A DNA stretch of 64,000 bases from Granulosicoccus sp036478565 (GTDB lineage: Bacteria; Pseudomonadota; Gammaproteobacteria; Granulosicoccales; Granulosicoccaceae): positions 2,294,001-2,358,000 of the forward strand of contig OZ245050.1 of assembly GCA_965224525.1 (NCBI GenBank), given 5' to 3'. The notes beneath the pieces are model-generated. The model saw only the letters and a program-made list of their open reading frames with translations. It ran no database searches and was not told the origin of the DNA. Position numbers and translations under genes: made by a program. Shown here one piece after another: positions 26,357-35,047 of the stretch. Each line of letters begins with the position of its first letter. The first letter of the stretch is position 1.

Positions 26357-26986
26357 TTAAAGGCTCAAGAACATACCGAGCGTCAGCGTAAATGCTCCGC
26401 CCGAGATCAATATGGCCACGACCATCAGAACACCATCACGTATCAGCAGAGCCAGCCCGAATGCTATCACTGCCAGCATCGGCGCACTGCTGGCAAATGG
26501 CACAATTTCCAGTGGCGGCACCAGCAACATCAATAATAGACAAATCAAGGCTGCAAACTGAACGAACACTCGTTCGGTCAGTGCACTAAAGCGACCGCGA
26601 AAACAGCTGTCCAGACGCCTTGCCAAAGGTCGTAATTCAGACACTCCGGCGGTTATTCGACTCGCCGACAGCTTACGCTGTTCAATGAAATGAGGTAGCC
26701 ACATTCGCTGACGCCCAAACAGTATTTGCACAGCGAACAGCGAAATGATGACGGCCAACACAGTCGGCACTCCTGGAACACCACCGATCGGCGTTATTTC
26801 CAGCAAGGCCGGTACAATTAACAGAGCGCCGTAACCACGCTGACCAATCCTCTCGGCCAGATCACCAATAGATACCGTCTCACAACCAATTGCCGCCTCC
26901 AACTGATCCAGTAGACCATTGATTGGGCCGGCATCGCTCTGCACGCTTTCCTTATGCTCAACAATACGAGGAGTGGCCAATGCCAT
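26357..26986 (-). CDS. ExoD-like membrane protein
   Basis: The 209-residue protein belongs to the ExoD family, integral membrane proteins first linked to exopolysaccharide synthesis and nodule invasion in Sinorhizobium. Evidence is the N-terminal soluble stretch with GDLAERIGQRGYGALLIVPAL, the central ITPIGGVPGVPTVLAVIISLFAVQ, the QILFGRQRMWLPHFIEQR region and C-terminal hydrophobic segments (about 145-165 and 168-205). Four or so membrane helices are visible. AGGGAAA gives a good ribosome binding site. No polysaccharide genes are nearby, so its role here cannot be inferred from context. Confidence 0.85.
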   Translation of the reverse strand: MALATPRIVEHKESVQSDAGPINGLLDQLEAAIGCETVSIGDLAERIGQRGYGALLIVPALLEITPIGGVPGVPTVLAVIISLFAVQILFGRQRMWLPHFIEQRKLSASRITAGVSELRPLARRLDSCFRGRFSALTERVFVQFAALICLLLMLLVPPLEIVPFASSAPMLAVIAFGLALLIRDGVLMVVAILISGGAFTLTLGMFLSL

Positions 26987-27325
26987 ACGCTATTTCCCTG
27001 AAGCCTGTTGCCTGGTGTACAGAATCAAATAAAGCGCACGTTCAGATCCGCCCAAAAGCGGCTCAACTGCGTTGCCGTTCTTGTCGGGGCTGCCGGCAGC
27101 AGGTGACCTGCAATCGCTGCGAACAACGTCTTGTTGAGCCAATTTTGGACAAATCTGATCTGTACGACTTATTTGATTCAGTACACTAGTGTGCACGCCA
27201 GATATCAACACTTCGCTTGCAGATTCTCCATGTGATTGATCAGCGCCGTGTAACACACGCGACCCGGTATTTGTTACAAGATCAGGTTCAGGCTCTGGTC
27301 ATTAACAAACTGACGGATTAAGAAA
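26987..27325. other. Intergenic region between the exoD-like gene and the LysE-family gene
   Basis: These 339 bp between divergent genes contain only short open frames with no domain or ribosome binding site. A 10-bp palindrome, ACACTAGTGT, lies at 27183-27192 and could be an operator for the downstream exporter. I see no RNA gene. Confidence 0.5.
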
Positions 27326-27943
27326 ATGCTGACAGTGCTAAAAGGCGCCGGGCTTGGTGCCAGCCTGATCATTGCCATCGGCGTGCAGAATGCCTTCGTA
27401 CTGAGTCAGGCCTTGCGCGGCAACTTTGCTTTGACCATCGCACTGGTTTGCGCCCTTGTCGACGCCATACTCATTGCGCTTGGCGTCTGGGGGCTGGGCG
27501 CTTTTATTGAACGCCAACCTGCGCTGCTCACTGCCATTACGCTCAGTGGCGCAGCCTTCCTTTTCATCTACGGCATACTGGCTTTTCGCCGCGCCTTGTC
27601 ACCCGGCCAACTTGATGCCAACAGCCAGCAAACCTTTGCCTCTCGAGGATCGGCCGTTTTGACCACACTTGCTCTTAGCCTGCTGAATCCGCATGTGTAC
27701 CTGGACACAGTGCTGCTGCTTGGCAGCATCGGCGGCCAACTACCGGGACGCGAGCCGCTGCTATTTGCTATCGGCGCAATTGGCGCATCGTTCGGCTGGT
27801 TTTTCGCTCTGGCGACCGGCGGAAAAGTACTGGCACCCGTACTGAGTTCAGCCCGTCAGTGGCAGCGGCTCGATGCGCTCATTGGCATCATCATGTGGGC
27901 AATAGCGTGGAGCTTGCTAAGGCGTTATATATTATCAACCTGA
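27326..27943 (+). CDS. LysE/ArgO family amino-acid exporter
   Basis: The 205-residue membrane protein is of the LysE/ArgO type, exporting basic amino acids in exchange for protons. The N-terminus GASLIIAIGVQNAFVLSQALRGN carries the family G-x-Q-N-x-F-V motif, followed by LVDAILIALGVWGLG and LSLLNPHVYLDTVLLLGSIG with the conserved NPH. Five to six helices are visible. Its end overlaps the convergent mscS-type gene by 19 bp. No lysG/argP regulator is adjacent, so lysine versus arginine specificity is open. Confidence 0.9.
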   Translation: MLTVLKGAGLGASLIIAIGVQNAFVLSQALRGNFALTIALVCALVDAILIALGVWGLGAFIERQPALLTAITLSGAAFLFIYGILAFRRALSPGQLDANSQQTFASRGSAVLTTLALSLLNPHVYLDTVLLLGSIGGQLPGREPLLFAIGAIGASFGWFFALATGGKVLAPVLSSARQWQRLDALIGIIMWAIAWSLLRRYILST

Positions 27944-30309
27944 ATACCGGAATCCTCATGTACCATATGGACTGTTCTGGTGGGAAACGCAAACTCGACA
28001 CCACTACGTTTGGCACAATCAACGATGTCGCCGATAAACGCATTTTCCGCGACAAACTGTTCCGCGCGATTACTGACGACGGCGTACCCCCAAAAGACAA
28101 TATCGATGGATGACGCACCAAAGTTTTTAAGGCCTATATAGTGTTCCGCCTTGTCTGCTCGTTCCTGTTGCAACCAGGTCTCACGCAAGTTGTCAACAAA
28201 CGCATCAAGCTTTTCACGCGGTGTATTGTAAGTCAGCCCGATGGTCAGAAAAATTTGGCGACGTTTGCGAATGCCTCGATTGATAATCACCTCGTTGGCC
28301 AGCAAGGCATTTGGCACCATTAGAATAGTATCGTCATGACAGCGAAGTTTGGTTGAACGCAAACCAACATCGAGTACGCGCGCACGAATGCCGGCAGTTT
28401 CCACCACCTCGCCTCGCTTGAATGGCCGATCGGCAAGCAAGGTCGCAGCCCCTATAAAGTTGGAGACTGTTTCACGCGCAGCAATGGCTATAGCAATGCC
28501 TCCCACGCCCAGCCCGGCGATCACCCCCTCATAAGGCAAACCGACCACATCTGCCATCACCATAAATGTGGTGACAATGATCATCAACTTAACCAGGCCC
28601 ATAATCAGCGAGGCAACAATTTCGTCAACGTAACTATCCGTTCTGGCTGCCTGACGTGCAAAATGATGACCGACGATAGTGACAAAACGAAGCGCCAGAA
28701 AACCCAGCCCGATAACGGCCGCAATGGCAGTTGTCTGTCCAAGTGCAATGGCGGTTTCATCGGGCAACCCCAGTTTGCCTACTGCAAAAAAACTTGCCGT
28801 ACCGATAACAGCCATGGAAATCGGTATGCGTAGCCGCTTGATGTCGCGCTGCAATTGCACATTATCCATCCCATGATTTGTATCAAGCGAATCAGCTGTT
28901 AATCCCAGGAGACGGCTAACGACATACGACACCAACCAGTTGATGATTCGTGCAACAGCAACTGCCAGCATCAACACTGCCACGATAGCCAGCCATTGCC
29001 AATTCTCCAGCAGGACACTGCGCTTGATCAGCGCGGGTGAGCGCTGACTGAACCATTCACGTAATCTGAAAAATTCCGATACTGGCTTTATATCCCCCAG
29101 CCGGGACACCAATGGCAAGCCCTGTGTAGCATCGTATATGCTGTCTATCTGGCGTAATGTTCTACTGCTAAAACGCCACTCTGTAGCACCTTCTTCATTA
29201 ACAACCGGCACTATTTCGATAGCACCCACAGGATGACGATAATGAACATACGGTTGCAACTGCCGTGGGTTATCCGGTATACCTTGCCAATGCACATCTC
29301 CAACCCGACTTATAACCTGCCGTAAATAGTCAGCGTACAATGGGGCTTCCAGCGTCTGCAAGGACTCTGGAAGAAAACTCAAATCCAGCGAGTTAACAAC
29401 TATCTCTTCACTGCTACCGGACCAGTTCCCGGTGGCAACGATAAATCGGCGCATGGCCTCTCGTGGACTTTGCGCCCGTTCCAGCAAGCGTGCTGCGTAG
29501 CTTTCCGTACCCAGACTTTCAAGAAACCGCTGTCGTACTCTATGTAACTGCTCCAGGGTGTCGACAAGCATCAACCACCGACCATCGCCGGTTTTTTCGA
29601 ACACCAGCTTGTAGCGTTCTCGACTACCCGCAGGACTAACCATGAAAGCTGTTTCGGGCGTTTCCTGCTGACGCTGTGCAACTGCACCGCTAGTTGGAGC
29701 ATCTGTCACGTTGAACGTTGAAAGATCGATTATTTGCCAAAAAATCTCCCGCCGCTGATTCCGGTCTCTCGCATCATTTGCACCACCCTTGTACGACAGT
29801 AACTGATCCCAAAGCAGAGCCGATGCCACATCACCCGCAGCGCTGGCGTTCATGCCATTAACCACAGTCCGTAAACTGGCTTGTGGCGATACCGAGCTGC
29901 CGTAATTGATCGACGTAGCGGAGTTCTCCGGTACCCGTTTGCCATTCCAGTACGCGTCATCATCATAGCGACCGGCAAAACTCTGCCCGTCGCGCGCCAT
30001 GGAAAAAACGAATTGCCCGGCAGCCCCGGACTGCGACCAGCGACCTCTCAACAATTCGCCATCAAGCCAGGCATTGACCTTGCCCTCACCTGGTTCATAG
30101 GTTCCGGAAATCAGATCACCATCCTGAGACAACGTCAGTAATACAGCACCGCTAGCCCATACCGTATTCCAGCGTCCCGTCCAGTCGTTGTCGGTGGCCT
30201 GCGCTGTTGATGCGAAAATGACAAATAACTGAATAAGCAGCAAAACGACCAGCCGGCCGGAATAGCGGATAGGCAACGTGGAATGGAAAGGCAGCCGGCG
30301 AGTGGACAT
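27925..30309 (-). CDS. Large MscS-family mechanosensitive channel with N-terminal beta-rich domain
   Basis: The product is about 794 residues (signal-like segment RLVVLLLIQLFVIFASTAQA near the start). Just after it lies a roughly 90-residue domain with the alternating pattern WTGRWNTVWASG, LISGTYEPGEG, ELLRGRWSQSG and QSFAGRYDDD, which looks like a small beta-barrel. A long periplasmic region follows, then several transmembrane helices from about 450. The MscS core is clear: pore helix GLGVGGIAIAIAARETVSN, the beta domain DRPFKRGEVVETAG and VPNALLANEVIINRG. The start at 30309 avoids overlap with rluC; starts at 30324, 30336 and 30375 are also open. MscS proteins release solutes during hypo-osmotic shock. 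The N-terminal domain may sense an unknown signal. Confidence 0.85.
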   Translation of the reverse strand: MSTRRLPFHSTLPIRYSGRLVVLLLIQLFVIFASTAQATDNDWTGRWNTVWASGAVLLTLSQDGDLISGTYEPGEGKVNAWLDGELLRGRWSQSGAAGQFVFSMARDGQSFAGRYDDDAYWNGKRVPENSATSINYGSSVSPQASLRTVVNGMNASAAGDVASALLWDQLLSYKGGANDARDRNQRREIFWQIIDLSTFNVTDAPTSGAVAQRQQETPETAFMVSPAGSRERYKLVFEKTGDGRWLMLVDTLEQLHRVRQRFLESLGTESYAARLLERAQSPREAMRRFIVATGNWSGSSEEIVVNSLDLSFLPESLQTLEAPLYADYLRQVISRVGDVHWQGIPDNPRQLQPYVHYRHPVGAIEIVPVVNEEGATEWRFSSRTLRQIDSIYDATQGLPLVSRLGDIKPVSEFFRLREWFSQRSPALIKRSVLLENWQWLAIVAVLMLAVAVARIINWLVSYVVSRLLGLTADSLDTNHGMDNVQLQRDIKRLRIPISMAVIGTASFFAVGKLGLPDETAIALGQTTAIAAVIGLGFLALRFVTIVGHHFARQAARTDSYVDEIVASLIMGLVKLMIIVTTFMVMADVVGLPYEGVIAGLGVGGIAIAIAARETVSNFIGAATLLADRPFKRGEVVETAGIRARVLDVGLRSTKLRCHDDTILMVPNALLANEVIINRGIRKRRQIFLTIGLTYNTPREKLDAFVDNLRETWLQQERADKAEHYIGLKNFGASSIDIVFWGYAVVSNRAEQFVAENAFIGDIVDCAKRSGVEFAFPTRTVHMVHEDSGIQVDNI

Positions 30310-30341
30310 TGGCAACACTGTCATATTCACGATCATCCTGA

Positions 30342-31295
30342 TTACTGGCCAAGTGAACCAACAGCTGCCTGCCATGATTCATCCGGCGGCACATCGACTA
30401 TTGTGCGCTCCCCTTGCCAGTCAAATTTCAGCTGCCGTGCATGCAAATATAGTCGAGCCAGTCCGTATCGTTTGAATTGAGCATTGCTTTGGTTGTTGCC
30501 GTAGCGGGTGTCGCCAACAACCGGGTGTCCACTGTGCAGAGCATGCACTCGGATCTGGTGAGTTCTGCCAGTATCAATTCTGACATCAACCAGGGTTGCA
30601 TTTCGCAAACGCTGCACAACACTGAAATGGCTGACGGCCTGCAGCCCCAGCGGATCGACTTGCACACGACGCTCACCCGCATGCTCTACATTTTTTTTCA
30701 GTGCGGCGTCAACTTTCGTTATTTGTGCGGGCCAACACCCGGCAACCAGAGCCGTATAGCGCTTCTCGACCCGCCGTTCGCGAAATTCAGCCTGCAACTG
30801 GCGACAGCGCTTCAGATCCCGGGCAATCAGCAGACAGCCGCTGGTACCGCGATCAAGCCGATGAACCAGCTCCAGTCCTGGCTCGCCAAATTGTTGGCGC
30901 AAGGCATCAATAACGCCAAAGACAATACCAGTACCACCGTGCACAGCCATGCCCGGCGGTTTGGCGATGACCAGAAAGTCCGGGTGATCCACGACCACGG
31001 CCTCAGCCAACATTGTTGCAACCTCGTCAGGCACTCTGACGGTCTCTCGTTTAATCAGTCGCATTGGCGGAATCCGTACCTGCTCTCCCGCCTGCAACTT
31101 TCTGTCTGGCTTTACCCGTCGCCCGTCAACCCGTACCTGGCCTTTGCGAATAAGTTGGTAAATGTGACTTTTTGGTACGCCAGGGGATCGACGCATCAAG
31201 TAATTATCCACGCGTTGTCCTGCTTCCTGCTCACCAATACGACTGGTGTAACCCCTGGAAAGCTCGTCAGACCGGTTCTTTTCAGGCTCGTGCAT
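30342..31295 (-). CDS. rluC: 23S rRNA pseudouridine synthase RluC
   Basis: RluC isomerises uridines 955, 2504 and 2580 of 23S rRNA. The 317-residue protein has an N-terminal S4 domain (about 25-85, VPKSHIYQLIRKGQVRVDGRR) and the RluA-type catalytic domain with HRLDRGTSGCLL, the catalytic Asp being D148, and GRTHQIRVHALHSGHPVVGD. It is divergent from rne, the conserved rne/rluC arrangement of Gammaproteobacteria, and 32 bp upstream of the channel gene. Confidence 0.95.
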   Translation of the reverse strand: MHEPEKNRSDELSRGYTSRIGEQEAGQRVDNYLMRRSPGVPKSHIYQLIRKGQVRVDGRRVKPDRKLQAGEQVRIPPMRLIKRETVRVPDEVATMLAEAVVVDHPDFLVIAKPPGMAVHGGTGIVFGVIDALRQQFGEPGLELVHRLDRGTSGCLLIARDLKRCRQLQAEFRERRVEKRYTALVAGCWPAQITKVDAALKKNVEHAGERRVQVDPLGLQAVSHFSVVQRLRNATLVDVRIDTGRTHQIRVHALHSGHPVVGDTRYGNNQSNAQFKRYGLARLYLHARQLKFDWQGERTIVDVPPDESWQAAVGSLGQ

Positions 31296-31362
31296 GGTTG
31301 TTGCTAGGATTTAAACCGCAGTCAGGATATCGCATGGAACGCATGGCCTTACCAGGTAACAA

Positions 31363-31391
31363 TTGCCGAAACGCGCTACCACTGCTATATT
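31363..31391 (+). promoter_or_regulatory. Predicted sigma-70 promoter of rne
   Basis: The -35 box TTGCCG (31363-31368) and -10 box TATATT (31386-31391) are separated by exactly 17 bp. Transcription would begin near 31398. Confidence 0.6.
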
Positions 31392-31559
31392 ATATAGTCG
31401 GTTGAGAAACGGATATTCAGCCCAACACGCCACGCGAAGCCAACTCGACAGGGTTGCGGCATTGAAAGTTCATACTATGGACGAGCCACGCAGGTGCAAT
31501 AAACAGTCAGATCGCAGTCGCTCAGGGCCGGAGGCCAGGCGGTAACTGCGAACGAGAAT

Positions 31560-31580
31560 CCCGAACACTTCAATGTCGGG
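31560..31580 (+). promoter_or_regulatory. Hairpin in the rne leader
   Basis: CCCG and CGGG plus ACA and TGT form a 7-bp stem with one bulged A around a 6-nt loop (CTTCAA). By analogy with E. coli rne, leader hairpins can be binding sites through which RNase E degrades its own mRNA. This is inference. Confidence 0.35.
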
Positions 31581-31744
31581 GTTAATAACAATACACCGGA
31601 TCCTGATTCCACTCGGCTACTTGATGCTGAACGCGCTGATACTCCTTGTCGTACAACCAATAAGTCGGGCTTTCAACCCGCTGACAAGCACACTGCGCCC
31701 TGCCAACCTTGCCGTGGGAGGGTCCGCCATGGACTACTCACTAC

Positions 31745-34700
31745 ATGAAAAGAATGCTAATCAACGCAACTCACGAAGAAGAGTTGCGTGTCGCCATCGT
31801 CGATGGCCAACGTCTTGTTGACCTTGATATAGAACATAAATCACGCGAACAACGAAAATCCAATATTTATAAAGCGAAGATTACGCGCGTCGAGCCCAGC
31901 CTCGAGGCAGTCTTCGTCGACTATGGCGCCGATCGCCACGGCTTTCTGCCTTTCAAGGAAATTGCGCGCGAATACCTGAACGACAAAGCGCGCAAGAGCG
32001 ACAGCGGCCGTCCGAATGTCAAAGACGGCATTCGCGAAGGTATGGAGCTGGTTGTTCAGATCGAGAAAGAAGAGCGCAGTAATAAAGGCGCGGCTCTCAC
32101 CACGTTCATCAGTCTTGCTGGCCGTTTCCTTGTTTTGATGCCGAATAATCCTCGCGCAGGTGGCGTGTCACGTCGCATTGAAGGCGACGATCGCGCAGAA
32201 TTGAAAGCTGCCATGAATGCCGTGGACGTCCCCGATGGCATGGGTACGATCGTACGTACGGCTGGCATCGGCCGTACTACCGAAGAGTTGCAGTGGGATA
32301 TGGACTACCAGGCAGACATCTGGAAAGCCATTTCCGAGGCGGCAGCCAGCCGCAAAGCACCCTTCCTGGTCTATCAGGAAAGCAACATCATTGTGCGTGG
32401 ACTGCGCGACTACTTCCGTGGCGATATAGGCGAAATTATCGCCGATGAAAAGGAAACCTACGAGCAGGCGTTGAATTTCGTCCGCACCTATATGCCGCAG
32501 AATGAGCGCAAACTAAAACTGTATGAAGACGATGTGCCGTTGTTTAACCGCTATCAGATTGAGTCGCAGATCGAATCAGCGTTTCAACGTGAGGTGCGTC
32601 TTCCATCCGGAGGCGCACTGGTTATCGACCATACCGAAGCACTGATCTCCATCGATATCAATTCGGCTCGCGCTACCAAAGGCAGCGATATCGAAGATAC
32701 AGCGACCAATACCAATCTTGAAGCCTCTGACGAAATCGCCCGCCAACTTCGCTTGCGCGACCTCGGTGGCCTCGTGGTTATCGACTATATCGACATGATG
32801 GCCGCCAAACACCAGCGTGCAGTGGAGAGCCGTCTACGTGATGCGCTGAAAGCAGACCGGGCACGAGTACAGATTGGCCGTATCTCAAAATTTGGCCTGT
32901 TGGAAATGTCGCGTCAGCGACTGCGGCCCTCGCTGGGCGAGTCATCGCAGGATGTCTGCCCGCGTTGTTCTGGTCACGGAACCGTACGCGGTGTCGAGTC
33001 AACCGCGCTGTCCATTCTGCGCCTGCTTGAAGAAGAAGCCATGAAGAACAACACCGGCCGCGTACTGGCTGATGTTCCTGTAGACGTTGCGACTTACTTA
33101 CTCAATGAAAAGCGAGCAAGCATCAGTGAGATTGAAACTCGCAATGATGTCACCTTGTTGATTGTAGCTAACCCGACAATCGAAACACCCAACTATACAA
33201 TCGAACGAATTCGCAGCACTGAAGAAGCCGAGCACGACTCGATAAAGAAAAAAAGCTATCAGTTGCCAACTGATCAGGCCGAAAACTATTCGCCACTTGA
33301 GCAAAAACAGGCAAAGACAGCGGTTGTGGCTGCTGTTGGTACGGTCGTCCCGCAGGCCCCGGCACCTACGCCCGGTCCACGAAGCAAACCTGTAGCTTCA
33401 ACCGAAGAAACCGCCATCGAAGCCAAGCCAGTCAAACGTGGCTTCAGACGTATGATCGCCTCCCTGTTTGGAAGCGATTCATCAGCTGAAGCAGCGGGTG
33501 CCACTGAAACAGAAGAACAGAACGACAAGGATGCAAAGCGTCCGCAGTCGCAGTCGCATTCGAAATCACGCAACAACCATGAAAATGACAACAACAATCG
33601 CAAACGAGGTAAACGTTCCGGCAACCGTGGTGGCCGAGGCCGAGGACGGCAGCAGGAAGGCGAGGCGCGCCAGGAAGGCCGAGGCAATGGTCGCGGCAAC
33701 GGCCGCACCGAAGGCCGACGCAGTAAAAAAGGCGGTGACAATCAGCAGAACGAACGCAATGATGCTGTAAGCGAAAGTAAAAATGATCAGAACCGCACTG
33801 ATCAAACCACTGCCAACGCGGACTCTGCAAAGGCTGACCGCCAGCAACGTGGTCGCGGTGGACGCGGACGCGGACGCGGACGTGAAAATAAACAGGCAGG
33901 CAGTAGCGATACCAATACTGAGCAGGCAGCCAACAGCAATTCCCCTGTACCTGATAATAAAGACTCTGAGAATCAGCGTGCGGAAGGTGAACGGTCAGAA
34001 AGCCGCAGCCGCGGTCGGCGTGGTGGTCGACGACGTGGTGGTCGTAACCACGGTGAGCGCAATCAAACAGACACTGTCGGGACTGCAAATGGCGATTCAG
34101 AAAATAACGGGGCTGCCAACCCACCCCCACCCAGTGCCACAGTCGGCAGTGCAACATTTGACTCCGGGCAGTCTGTAGCACCAACAGCCACCTCGACGAA
34201 TCATGCAACATCTACTACAACGGCCGCGCTGGCATCTGTTGCAGCAGCAGGCGCGGTAATAAGCAGTTCGACCTCCAGTAGCCAACATGCTTCTGGCGAA
34301 CATGGCGGTGAAGTCACCAAACAGCGCGCATCTGCAACTGATATCAGCAAAGCCAAAATACCGGAAAACGAAATAAAGCCATCTTCCGGCAGCGAATCGA
34401 TGAAACCTGCCGCTTCAGAGGCCTTGTCGCAAGACAAGTCGGGCTCCACTGCCAGCATTCCCGCCGCCGAGAGTGGTGAAGCAGGCACTCAGCCAGATAC
34501 CGCGAACGACAAACGACCACGTCACAGTGGCAGTCGACGCCGCGAACGAGTTGCCAGCAAACAGGCTGCTAAAACCACTGAAGCTTCCAGTGCAACGCCT
34601 GCTAGCTCTGCATCAGATGCAAGGCCAACAACCGCCACAGCTTTCGACGTCGCAAAATCAACTGCTGATGTTGGAACTACAGTCAAACAACCTTCGAATA

Positions 34701-34936
34701 GCAATGATACAACGCCAACAATCGTCAGCACTCAATCAAAAAATGATACGTCCGGCGACCCTGACTCACGCGTTTCGCAGCGCCAGCCGAGCCAGCTAAA
34801 AAGCACAGTACGCTCACTGGCAAATCGGGATGAGAACGAGCCTGCACGTAGCTCTTTTGCTTCGCGTAAGATTAGCGATGTGGATAATACCGACAACGCA
34901 ATGGAAAAAAACCAGAGTAGCGAGAAAACCAGTTAA
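31745..34936 (+). CDS. rne: Ribonuclease E
   Basis: RNase E is the 5'-end-sensing endonuclease that starts mRNA decay and processes rRNA and tRNA. The 1063-residue protein starts MKRMLINATHEEELRVA, then has an S1 domain (about 38-118, DYGADRHGFLPFKEI), 5' sensor and DNase I-like catalytic region (SIDINSARATKGSDIEDT, GGLVVIDYIDMM), and the zinc-link C405-P-R-C408. From about residue 525 onward it is low-complexity: basic RG-rich blocks (NRGGRGRGRQ, RGRGGRGRGRGR) and Ser/Ala/Thr-rich acidic spacers, the presumed RNA-binding degradosome scaffold. No conserved PNPase- or enolase-docking motif could be recognised. There is no Shine-Dalgarno in front of the ATG. Confidence 0.96.
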   Translation: MKRMLINATHEEELRVAIVDGQRLVDLDIEHKSREQRKSNIYKAKITRVEPSLEAVFVDYGADRHGFLPFKEIAREYLNDKARKSDSGRPNVKDGIREGMELVVQIEKEERSNKGAALTTFISLAGRFLVLMPNNPRAGGVSRRIEGDDRAELKAAMNAVDVPDGMGTIVRTAGIGRTTEELQWDMDYQADIWKAISEAAASRKAPFLVYQESNIIVRGLRDYFRGDIGEIIADEKETYEQALNFVRTYMPQNERKLKLYEDDVPLFNRYQIESQIESAFQREVRLPSGGALVIDHTEALISIDINSARATKGSDIEDTATNTNLEASDEIARQLRLRDLGGLVVIDYIDMMAAKHQRAVESRLRDALKADRARVQIGRISKFGLLEMSRQRLRPSLGESSQDVCPRCSGHGTVRGVESTALSILRLLEEEAMKNNTGRVLADVPVDVATYLLNEKRASISEIETRNDVTLLIVANPTIETPNYTIERIRSTEEAEHDSIKKKSYQLPTDQAENYSPLEQKQAKTAVVAAVGTVVPQAPAPTPGPRSKPVASTEETAIEAKPVKRGFRRMIASLFGSDSSAEAAGATETEEQNDKDAKRPQSQSHSKSRNNHENDNNNRKRGKRSGNRGGRGRGRQQEGEARQEGRGNGRGNGRTEGRRSKKGGDNQQNERNDAVSESKNDQNRTDQTTANADSAKADRQQRGRGGRGRGRGRENKQAGSSDTNTEQAANSNSPVPDNKDSENQRAEGERSESRSRGRRGGRRRGGRNHGERNQTDTVGTANGDSENNGAANPPPPSATVGSATFDSGQSVAPTATSTNHATSTTTAALASVAAAGAVISSSTSSSQHASGEHGGEVTKQRASATDISKAKIPENEIKPSSGSESMKPAASEALSQDKSGSTASIPAAESGEAGTQPDTANDKRPRHSGSRRRERVASKQAAKTTEASSATPASSASDARPTTATAFDVAKSTADVGTTVKQPSNSNDTTPTIVSTQSKNDTSGDPDSRVSQRQPSQLKSTVRSLANRDENEPARSSFASRKISDVDNTDNAMEKNQSSEKTS

Positions 34937-35000
34937 TGTCTGAATCGGCGTGACTGAAGTCACCCGCTGCAAGCACTTGTCACTAGTAGTTTTCCGTTAA

Positions 35001-35039
35001 GCGTAAGGCAGACTGTGTCCATGACGGGCCGCCTTACGC
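35001..35039. terminator. Inverted repeat between the convergent rne and GTPase genes
   Basis: GCGTAAGGC (35001-35009) and GCCTTACGC (35031-35039) form a perfect 9-bp stem around a 21-nt loop, placed between the stop codons of two convergent genes. No T-run follows on either strand, so it is terminator-like by position only. Confidence 0.35.
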
Positions 35040-35047
35040 GACCACAA

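Larger units (their letters stand above)
31296..31744 (+). other. rne leader region between rluC and rne
   Basis: These 449 bp hold the predicted rne promoter (31363-31391), giving a 5' leader near 345 nt, about the size of the E. coli rne leader (361 nt) that carries autoregulatory hairpins. A small hairpin is visible at 31560-31580 (CCCG/CGGG with ACA/TGT and a bulged A). No gene is supported apart from a short overlapping frame at 31729. Confidence 0.55.

Noticed and set aside
26990..27256. An 88-codon minus-strand frame between the exoD-like gene and the exporter
   Set aside because: No ribosome binding site, no domain, and it would overlap the likely promoter region of both flanking genes.
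30477..31307. A 276-codon plus-strand open frame opposite rluC
   Set aside because: The minus-strand rluC has all family motifs; the shadow has none.
33444..34211. A 255-codon minus-strand open frame opposite rne
   Set aside because: It mirrors the low-complexity RG-rich tail of RNase E; the product is Cys/His/Trp-rich nonsense with no ribosome binding site.
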